Shown here: positions 1 to 5,004 of the stretch, piece by piece
Numbering within the stretch: the stretch's first letter is position 1
Layout of the letters: the number at the start of each line of letters is the position of its first letter
Origin: Cyclobacteriaceae bacterium
GTDB taxonomy: Bacteria; Bacteroidota; Bacteroidia; Cytophagales; Cyclobacteriaceae
Assembly (NCBI GenBank): GCA_029882725.1
Contig: JAOUKG010000122.1
Location: 1 to 7,252, forward strand
Reading direction: 5' to 3'
Length of the DNA: 7,252 nt
Translations under genes and position numbers: made by a program
Notes under the pieces: generated by a model
Seen by the model: only the letters and a program-made list of their open reading frames with translations
What the model was told of the DNA's origin: nothing
The model's database searches: none

Positions 1-138
1 AAATCCGTGCCATTCTGCATGCATAAGAGGTGAAAAAGAGGTGCTTCCCTGGCCCGGGGAATTCACAATGATCATCAGGGCAACGTCTAAGCCACGAAAT
101 ACATCTAACGATAGATAGCGTTTTTTAAGTCCTGTCAC
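1..138 (-). CDS. Membrane acyltransferase, DUF5009/NagX (HGSNAT-like) family, N-terminal fragment
   Basis: The minus strand from base 138 reads an uninterrupted 46-codon start of a protein that runs off the left edge. It begins VTGLKKRYLSLDVFRGLD (GTG read as Met), followed by ALMIIVNSPGQG and then PLMHAEWHGF. The succession 'LSLDVFRGL', a hydrophobic stretch with 'IVN-PG', and 'PLxHAEWHGF' is the conserved N-terminus of the DUF5009/DUF1624 membrane acyltransferases. These include NagX and are related to lysosomal heparan-alpha-glucosaminide N-acetyltransferase. Members have about 10 membrane helices and are thought to move acetyl groups onto sugars across the inner membrane; here only the first helix is visible. 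The GTG at 138-136 is the only canonical start between the in-frame stop at 180-178 and the conserved motif. Residues 5-8 (KKRY) directly before 'LSLDVFRG' match the usual short head of the family. The substrate cannot be read from this fragment. Confidence 0.85.
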   Translation of the reverse strand, partial: MTGLKKRYLSLDVFRGLDVALMIIVNSPGQGSTSFSPLMHAEWHGF

Positions 139-172
139 TTTTTTTGGTTTAGGTTTGAAAGGTAATATATAA

Positions 173-199
173 ATAAATTACATAAATCTTTAAATGCAA
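173..199 (-). promoter_or_regulatory. Weak candidate Bacteroidota promoter for the acyltransferase gene
   Basis: On the minus strand, TTG (199-197) is followed after 16 bases by TAATTTAT (180-173). This resembles the Bacteroidota -33 TTTG / -7 TAnnTTTG pattern but with a shorter spacer than the usual 19 or so and an imperfect -7 box. It would start transcription about 28 bases before the GTG. The surrounding DNA is very A+T-rich, so such matches arise easily by chance. Confidence 0.2.
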
Positions 200-234
200 T
201 TATTGGAATGGTTTAATCTAGTTAAGAAGGGGGG

Positions 235-293
235 CAATGCCGTTTAGTTAGGGTTTTGTATAAAAATACAGGGTATTTATACAAACGGCATTG
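235..293. repeat. Imperfect inverted repeat, 11-bp perfect outer arms
   Basis: caatgccgttt (235-245) is the exact reverse complement of aaacggcattg (283-293). Inside it, tgtataaa (257-264) pairs with tttataca (276-283), so the two stems nearly stack, with an 11-base bulge at 246-256 and a loop at 265-275. Immediately to the right, gattc-ca-gaatc (293-304) forms a further small palindrome. This could be a transcript structure or a worn repeat end. It lies upstream of the acyltransferase gene. Confidence 0.55.
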
Positions 294-325
294 ATTCCAG
301 AATCGAGGTTGCATTGATTCATGAC

Positions 326-467
326 GACTCTGGAAGGGTCGAATATTTATAGTAAATAATAACGATGACTCCCCGGCCCTTTTGAGGCCGAACCCAAGGG
401 TTCGGCCTCAAAAGGGCCGGGGTATTTTCTCATGTTGACACTAAAAACATTTGACCCTTCCAGGGTC
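326..467. repeat. 142-bp symmetric nested palindromic element (MITE-like or REP-like)
   Basis: Outer arms at 326-353 and 440-467 are reverse complements at 24 of 28 positions, sharing ctggaagggtc. The inner arms are a perfect 25-bp palindrome (371-395 and 398-422). The spacers between outer and inner arms are 17 bases on both sides (354-370 and 423-439), giving a symmetric 28-17-25-2-25-17-28 layout. The spacer sequences themselves no longer match. Each outer arm contains a short palindrome of its own: gactct-gga-agggtc on the left and gaccct-tcc-agggtc on the right. No transposase, coding frame or clear target-site duplication is seen. REP-like palindromes mobilised by IS200-like RAYT transposases are known in Bacteroidota, and a non-autonomous element is the most natural reading, but that is inference. 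The first unit of the tandem array overlaps the last 8 bases of the right arm. Confidence 0.75.
371..422. repeat. Perfect 25-bp-arm palindrome with a 2-base centre
   Basis: The left arm starts ccccggcccttttgagg and ends gaaccc (371-395). The centre is aa (396-397). The right arm (398-422) is the exact reverse complement of the left. The G+C-rich stem stands out against A+T-rich surroundings. On the plus strand it is followed by tattttct. On the minus strand, the direction in which the pur genes are read, it is followed by agtcatcgtt, with no T-run. It could stop or protect the 3' end of the purKE transcript, but it is not a textbook intrinsic terminator. It forms the core of the 142-bp element. 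Confidence 0.85.
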
Positions 468-780
468 CGGATGGACATCCGAACCAACGGTGGTTAGTGA
501 TCAAACTCCAGGGTCCGGATGGACATCCGAACCAACGGTGGTTAATGATCAAACTCCAGGGGCCGGGTGGATATCCGAACCAATAGTAGTTAATGATCAA
601 ACTCCAGAGGCCGGATGGACATCCGAACCAACAGTAGTTAATGATCAAACTCCAGGGTCTGGGTGGATATCCGAACCAACGGTGGTTAGTGATCAAACTC
701 CAGGGTCCGGATGGACATCCGAACCAACGGTAGTTAATGATCAAACTCAAGGGTCCGGATGGACATCCGAACCAACGGTG
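460..780. repeat. 48-bp tandem repeat array, six full copies plus a 33-bp partial
   Basis: Full units start at 460, 508, 556, 604, 652 and 700; a seventh starts at 748 and breaks off after 780. Every unit is exactly 48 bases, with the first half ccagggtccggatggacatc and the last part ending gatcaaact. Within each, ggtccggatg-ga-catccgaacc forms a 10-bp hairpin with one C-A mismatch. Copies differ mostly by transitions at unit positions 5, 9, 12, 17, 29, 30, 33 and 38. Copies 3 and 5 share paired changes at positions 12 and 17. The array contains no spacers, so it is not CRISPR. Because 48 is a multiple of three, open frames on both strands are an automatic by-product and do not show coding. 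The function is unknown. Confidence 0.92.
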
Positions 781-860
781 ATGTGCACCCTTACAGGCAG
801 TTATAGACTTTCAGATTAATAGAAAAATATAACCATTATTGATTTAGAACCGGCAGCGAT

Positions 861-1364
861 TTATTTCCAGCCTTTGTTTTCAACATCTTTTACGGTGTCC
901 ATCACCTTATCAGTAAGTGATTGCTTATAGGATTCCAGCCTTTCGGCTACGGAATCGTCAAAAGAACCAATAATTCGGGCGGCAAGGAGGCCTGCATTTT
1001 TTGCTCCGTCTAGTGCTACTGTGGCTACAGGAATACCCCCCGGCATTTGCAGGATGGAAAGTATACTGTCCCATCCGTCTATGCTATTGCTGCTTTTTAC
1101 AGGCACACCAATTACAGGCAATGTAGTGAGTGAAGCCACCATGCCCGGTAAATGTGCTGCTCCCCCGGCTCCGGCAATAATGGCTTTGATGCCATTTTTC
1201 CTGGCAGATTTCGCATATTCAAACATGCGCTCCGGGGTTCGGTGTGCTGATACTATAGTGAGTTCGAAAGGAACACCCATTTCTTCCAGTATTTCTGCAG
1301 CTTCCCTCATTACTGGCAAGTCCGATTTACTGCCCATGATTATACCTACCTGTGGTTTGCTCAT
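861..1364 (-). CDS. purE: N5-carboxyaminoimidazole ribonucleotide mutase (class I PurE)
   Basis: PurE moves the carboxylate of N5-CAIR to carbon 4 of the imidazole ring, giving CAIR, in cytosolic de novo purine synthesis. The protein has 167 residues, the normal size for class I PurE, which is an octamer. Visible motifs are the phosphate-binding MGSKSDLPVM (10-19), SAHRTPERM (39-47) with the conserved active-site histidine at 41, AGAGGAAHLPGM (64-75), and QMPGGIPVATVALDGAKNAG (106-125). The presence of purK next door agrees with class I, because class II enzymes use AIR and CO2 directly. The ATG at 1364-1362 overlaps the purK TGA as ATGA, so translation is probably coupled and the pair is transcribed leftwards together. 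No classical terminator follows the stop. Confidence 0.97.
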   Translation of the reverse strand: MSKPQVGIIMGSKSDLPVMREAAEILEEMGVPFELTIVSAHRTPERMFEYAKSARKNGIKAIIAGAGGAAHLPGMVASLTTLPVIGVPVKSSNSIDGWDSILSILQMPGGIPVATVALDGAKNAGLLAARIIGSFDDSVAERLESYKQSLTDKVMDTVKDVENKGWK

Positions 1365-2503
1365 TTGGTTTTAATTTTAAGTGTGTCTTTTACTTTTCTG
1401 GCTTTAATCCGAAGCGATTCAGGGTCTGAATCCACGATGGTTACATGTCCCATTTTCCGGAAAGGTTTTGTTTCTTTTTTACCGTAAAGGTGCAAATGTA
1501 CCCCTTCGATTGCAAGAAATTCTTCCATTCCTTCACAGTAAACTTCCCCCGAAAAACCATCTTCCCCGAGTAGGTTTACCATAGCAGAGGGGAAAATTAT
1601 ATCCGTTTTACCCAATGGCATATTGAGAATGGCCCTAAGGTGCTGTTCATATTGAGAAGTAAGGTTGGCTTCTATGGTTTGATGGCCACTGTTGTGAGGT
1701 CTTGGGGCAATTTCATTTACAACAACTTCTCCATTTTTGGTAACAAACATTTCCACGGCCAGTAAACCCACCATATTGAGCTTTTCAATTACTTTTTCAG
1801 CAATTTTCTTTGCTTCATTTTCAATATCAGGACTAATAACGGCAGGCGAAAACAGAAACTCTACCATATTGGCTGTAGGATGAAAAGACATCTCTACAGT
1901 AGGAAAAGAGGCCGTCTCCCCTTTTTCGTTTCTGGCAACAATTACTGATATTTCTGTATCGAAATCAATATACTTTTCAACTAATCCGTATGCATTGAAA
2001 CCCTGACTGATATCTTCGGGAGATTTTATCACTTTTACTCCTCTTCCGTCATAACCTTCTTTGGCAAGCTTATTCACAAAGGGGAGAAAATCAGCATGTT
2101 CCATTACCTCTTCCCTGTTTTTTACAACATGGTACGGGGAAGTGGGAATTCCATTTTCCTTGTAGAAGTTTTTTTGAGCCACTTTGTCCTGAATAAGTTC
2201 AATAATTTCAGGTTGAGGAAAAACAGTAACCCCTTCAGAAACGAGCTTCTTAAGAGCCTCTGTATTTACATTTTCAATTTCAATGGTAACAAGATCACAC
2301 TCCTTTCCAAAATTATATACTGTCTCAAAATCAGTAAGACTGCCACAGGTGAATTTGGTGGCAATATTTGCACACGGTGCCTGAGGAGCCGGATCCAAAA
2401 TATTTACATCAATATTATAGTCTATGGCCGATTGAATGAGCATTCTACCTAATTGACCTCCTCCAAGTATCCCTAGCTTAAAATTTCCGTAAAATTCTTT
2501 CAT
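1361..2503 (-). CDS. purK: N5-carboxyaminoimidazole ribonucleotide synthase (PurK)
   Basis: PurK uses ATP and bicarbonate to carboxylate AIR to N5-CAIR, the substrate of PurE. It is an ATP-grasp enzyme. In the 380-residue protein, LGILGGGQLGRM (10-21) is the N-terminal glycine-rich loop of the PurK fold. KEGYDGRGVKV (148-158) belongs to the ATP-grasp nucleotide loop. VEKYIDFDTEISVIV (175-189) and NEIAPRPHNSGHQTIEA (263-279) carry the conserved acidic and basic residues that bind metal, ATP and carboxylate. YGKKETKPFRKMGH (340-353) is the typical C-terminal PurK motif. The frame stays open upstream to 2566, but the ATG at 2503-2501 (MKEFYGNFKLGILGGG) puts the conserved loop at the usual distance from the N-terminus, and the extra 21 residues look non-conserved. 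The stop overlaps the purE start by four bases. Confidence 0.96.
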   Translation of the reverse strand: MKEFYGNFKLGILGGGQLGRMLIQSAIDYNIDVNILDPAPQAPCANIATKFTCGSLTDFETVYNFGKECDLVTIEIENVNTEALKKLVSEGVTVFPQPEIIELIQDKVAQKNFYKENGIPTSPYHVVKNREEVMEHADFLPFVNKLAKEGYDGRGVKVIKSPEDISQGFNAYGLVEKYIDFDTEISVIVARNEKGETASFPTVEMSFHPTANMVEFLFSPAVISPDIENEAKKIAEKVIEKLNMVGLLAVEMFVTKNGEVVVNEIAPRPHNSGHQTIEANLTSQYEQHLRAILNMPLGKTDIIFPSAMVNLLGEDGFSGEVYCEGMEEFLAIEGVHLHLYGKKETKPFRKMGHVTIVDSDPESLRIKARKVKDTLKIKTK

Positions 2504-2595
2504 AATATAATTAGGTTTAGAGGATTGATAAGGGGGGCTAAATAATAATTGTACTCCGCCAAACAATCCTCAAAAATCACTTAAAATAGCTGTAA
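2504..2595 (-). promoter_or_regulatory. Leader of purKE with a candidate promoter and an inverted repeat
   Basis: The 92 bases between the HEAT/cyclophilin stop and purK are long enough for an independent promoter. On the minus strand, TTTG (2574-2571) is followed after 17 bases by TACAATTA (2553-2546), a partial match to the TTTG / TAnnTTTG pattern of Bacteroidota, which would give a leader of about 35 bases. An 8-bp perfect inverted repeat, gaggattg (2520-2527) and caatcctc (2564-2571), encloses the -7 region and touches the -33 box. It might be an operator or just chance. No known purine riboswitch is recognised. Confidence 0.3.
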
Positions 2596-4551
2596 TTATT
2601 TTGAAATAGAAATTGAATCGGCAACCAGGCGGTCCACACTTATTATTTGGCTGCCCATTTTAATTTTATCGACCACTTCCATTCCATCAATAACTTCTGC
2701 AAATATAGTGTACTTTCCATCGAGATGCATAGTAGTGGAGTGTGTAATGAAAAATTGAGTTCCCTCGGTATCTTTTCCAGCCGATGCCATACCAACCGAA
2801 CCCGTTGTGTATTTTCTGGGTCCTAGTTCAGAACGGATGGAATAATCCAGGCTTCCCCAACCGTCTCCTCTATAGCATCCGGCTTGCACTACAAAGTTGG
2901 GAACTACCCGGTGGAAATAGATTCCATCGTAATAATTATCAGAGGCAAGTTTTAAAAAATTAGCAACCGATCCTGGAGATTCATCGGTAAATAATTTGAT
3001 TTTTATATCCCCTTCGGACGTGGAAATAATAGCTAATTCTTCTGTATTCAAAGTTTTTATGAAATTCCAATCCAAAGGGTGGTTAAATTCATTTTTAACT
3101 TCCACGGGTTTCCTTCCTTCAAAATAGGCTATTGTTTTCTCCACAATTTGTAAGGCTTCATTGTCTTTTGGTAAATTCATTGACTCCTTGGCTTCCTGTA
3201 AAAAACCATAGTTGTCGTATTGTGATTTAAAATTAAGTTGAGGATTTAGTAAAAGTTCTGAGGCTATTCCAATCAGGGCTAAATCTCTGGAAAGGGTAGC
3301 AGCGCGAACTATTCTGGCGAATTCCGGGATCAGTTCTTTTGGAAACCTGTTTGACTCTCTTATATTTTTAATGGCTGTCATTCCAGCTGTAGAAATGGCT
3401 TTGTTTTTTGAAAGAAAGGCATGAGTTACAATAAATTTGTAAGCAGGAAGGTATTGCCCCAGTGCAGTGAGAATAGCCGCTTTATCATAAGGGTTATCGT
3501 TATTCCTATTTAGAAATTCCTTTTCCAACTGTTTAGCATAAGCTGGATCTTGTGTGATTTTCAGAAAAATTTCCTGTAGGTTTCGCTTTACCCTCCAGTA
3601 ATAGGGTTGTGTGTCCAGATCTTTAATCCAGTCTTCCAAAGCGGAGTTATCCCAAGCCTTCAGTGCTTCAGAGGCTCTGACGGCAATCTGATGGTTAGGG
3701 TGGGACAACAATCCGGCAAGAATTTCAAGTGCTTCCTTATTTTCATAGCGTTGTAGCCCTGAAATAGCATTTACCTGAACCCTGTAATCGTTATCTCTGG
3801 TCAGTTCAATCAATTTTTTTTGAGATTCCGGAAATTTTATTTTTCCCAAAATTAGGGCGATATTCATCCGTACGTCAGCGGCTTTTTCAATCTCAACGGC
3901 CCTTATGAAGTCATTCAAAAACTCATCGGCATGTAAATCTTGTATTCGGGAGAGGAAATGGGCTGCGGCAAGTCTGGCTTCGTAGGGCTCTTCTAAGTCA
4001 AGGTAAGCTACGGCTCTTTCTACGGAATAGTTGTCATACACGTTTCGTGTTCCGGCATAATAAAATCCGCGTAACAACCCCCGTTTTTCGGGTATATTTT
4101 GGGGATGGTACAGGTTAAATTTGGATAAATTTTTTGCAGAAATACATTTGCCAATTGCTTCCAGAATGGCTTCTCTTACAGTGGCATTGGTTTCCTGATC
4201 AAGGCTTTCAAGTAGCCTGGCGGCGGCAGTGGAATCGTAGGTCTGCCCCAAAGCGTATGCTGCGGCTGCTCTTATTGTGGAGTCATTATCTTTTAACAAT
4301 ACGGAAAACAGGGCGGGAATTGCAGCACTGTCTTGTACTGAACCAAAAGCCAGTGTGGCTAGTTTTCTATAAACCGGATTTTCATCGGAAAGAAACAGCT
4401 TCAATCCATCGGTATCTCTATGATCCTGCAGGTTATATATTTTTTGGATTATGGGGTCTTGAAAAAAAGGCAATTGTTTTTCAGGGGAATCTTTCGGATT
4501 ACATGAATAAAAGATTACACCTGAAAGCAATAACAGAAAAAAAATGCGCAT
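2596..4551 (-). CDS. Lipoprotein with HEAT repeats and a C-terminal cyclophilin-type peptidyl-prolyl isomerase domain
   Basis: The 651-residue protein begins MRIFFLLLLSGVIFYSC, a lipoprotein signal with the lipidated cysteine at 17, so it should sit in the periplasm attached to a membrane, probably the outer one. Residues about 60-330 hold HEAT-type helical repeats, e.g. PALFSVLLKDNDSTIRAAAA near 79-98 and repeats near 108-138 and 225-300, a scaffold for protein binding. Residues about 505-651 are a cyclophilin domain: FHRVVPNFVVQAG (546-558), with R548, F553 and Q556 in the same spacing as the CypA active site; GMASAGKDTEGTQFF (587-601); and HLDGKYTIF (609-617). CypA W121 and H126 correspond to H609 and Y614 here, as in many bacterial cyclophilins. 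It likely assists folding of exported proteins at proline bonds. Only 4 bp separate it from the TerB-like gene upstream, so the two are probably co-transcribed. Single-ORF fusions of this kind are known in Flavobacteriia. Confidence 0.9.
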   Translation of the reverse strand: MRIFFLLLLSGVIFYSCNPKDSPEKQLPFFQDPIIQKIYNLQDHRDTDGLKLFLSDENPVYRKLATLAFGSVQDSAAIPALFSVLLKDNDSTIRAAAAYALGQTYDSTAAARLLESLDQETNATVREAILEAIGKCISAKNLSKFNLYHPQNIPEKRGLLRGFYYAGTRNVYDNYSVERAVAYLDLEEPYEARLAAAHFLSRIQDLHADEFLNDFIRAVEIEKAADVRMNIALILGKIKFPESQKKLIELTRDNDYRVQVNAISGLQRYENKEALEILAGLLSHPNHQIAVRASEALKAWDNSALEDWIKDLDTQPYYWRVKRNLQEIFLKITQDPAYAKQLEKEFLNRNNDNPYDKAAILTALGQYLPAYKFIVTHAFLSKNKAISTAGMTAIKNIRESNRFPKELIPEFARIVRAATLSRDLALIGIASELLLNPQLNFKSQYDNYGFLQEAKESMNLPKDNEALQIVEKTIAYFEGRKPVEVKNEFNHPLDWNFIKTLNTEELAIISTSEGDIKIKLFTDESPGSVANFLKLASDNYYDGIYFHRVVPNFVVQAGCYRGDGWGSLDYSIRSELGPRKYTTGSVGMASAGKDTEGTQFFITHSTTMHLDGKYTIFAEVIDGMEVVDKIKMGSQIISVDRLVADSISISK

Positions 4552-4555
4552 AATG

Positions 4556-4942
4556 TTAAGATAACGATGGTAATTTTTTGGCGGCTTCTATTACATCGTT
4601 TATTCCAATTCCCGCTTTTTTTGCTGAATAAAACAGAAATCTTACTTCTTTTGCGTGTACCTGGCCATCTGATTCCGAAATTTTCAATAACCAACTAAAC
4701 GCTTTGATTTGTTCTTCTTCGGTACAAAGTGAAATCATGTCAATCCCCTTTTCATAAATTTTTCGTTCTTCCATACCATCAACCTCTTTTATAAAAGTTC
4801 TGTAAATTTCGAGCGGCATATTTTCGAGTTTTTGGATAGCTTCCAATGCTCTCAACTCACCCTCATCAATAACATTATCGGCACTGATTAAGAGGTGAAT
4901 CATATATAAAAGACCCCGGTGGTAATTTGAATATTCACTCAT
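4556..4942 (-). CDS. TerB-like small helical protein
   Basis: The 128-residue protein is all-helical by composition, with no signal peptide or membrane segment, so it is probably cytosolic. It shows the internal two-fold pattern of the TerB-like (tellurite-resistance TerB/DUF533-type) fold. A helix ending in ADNVIDEGEL (21-30) is mirrored by SESDGQVHAKEV (89-100); in TerB such 'aDg.i...E' loops carry acidic residues that can bind metal. There are no tellurite-resistance genes (terC, terD, terZ) in the window, so the family name should not be read as a tellurite function. The stop lies 4 bp before the HEAT/cyclophilin ATG, suggesting one transcript. Upstream, a 62-bp A+T-rich gap (4943-5004) separates it from the MutS-like gene and could hold a promoter, although no good -33/-7 pair with correct spacing is visible. 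Confidence 0.75.
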   Translation of the reverse strand: MSEYSNYHRGLLYMIHLLISADNVIDEGELRALEAIQKLENMPLEIYRTFIKEVDGMEERKIYEKGIDMISLCTEEEQIKAFSWLLKISESDGQVHAKEVRFLFYSAKKAGIGINDVIEAAKKLPSLS

Positions 4943-5004
4943 GACAAAAGACTAAAGGTTTATAGAAAATAAATTAGACATTAAATATATAAAATATTTA
5001 CAAT

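Larger units (their letters stand above)
139..860. other. 722-bp non-coding region built of repeats between purE and the acyltransferase gene
   Basis: No convincing gene lies here. From left to right it holds an A+T-rich promoter-like stretch (139-230), an imperfect stem (235-293), a 10-base direct repeat gcattgattc (288-297 and 311-320), a 142-bp nested palindrome (326-467), a 48-bp tandem array (460-780), and 80 bases without recognisable structure (781-860). The last stretch lies downstream of purE but shows no classical hairpin-plus-T-run terminator. Both flanking genes read leftwards, so transcripts of the pur genes that are not stopped would pass through all these repeats. Confidence 0.8.

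Noticed and set aside
371..422. Simple intrinsic terminator of the purKE transcript
   Set aside because: No T-run follows the stem in the direction of pur transcription, the stem lies about 440 bases past the purE stop, and it is part of a larger symmetric element. It may still affect transcript ends.
460..780. CRISPR array
   Set aside because: Units are contiguous and nearly identical over all 48 bases; there are no unique spacers and no cas genes.
430..819. Two repeat-rich open frames, 106 residues on the minus strand (430-750) and 122 residues on the plus strand (451-819, TTG start)
   Set aside because: The 48-bp period is a multiple of three, so a frame open in one unit stays open through all. 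Both strands are open at once, there is no plausible start, and the peptides match no protein type.
1021..1374. Plus-strand open frame opposite purE, and similar ones at 2096-2452 and 4134-4553
   Set aside because: They lie antisense to clearly conserved genes and have no recognisable protein features.
2504..2566. N-terminal extension of PurK (21 extra codons from an ATG at 2566)
   Set aside because: The conserved GGGQLGRM loop is at the normal distance from the ATG at 2503, and the extension reads as non-conserved sequence over the promoter-like leader.
4556..4942. Tellurite resistance function for the TerB-like gene
   Set aside because: Only the fold resembles TerB; no terC, terD or terZ partners are present, and the neighbours point elsewhere.
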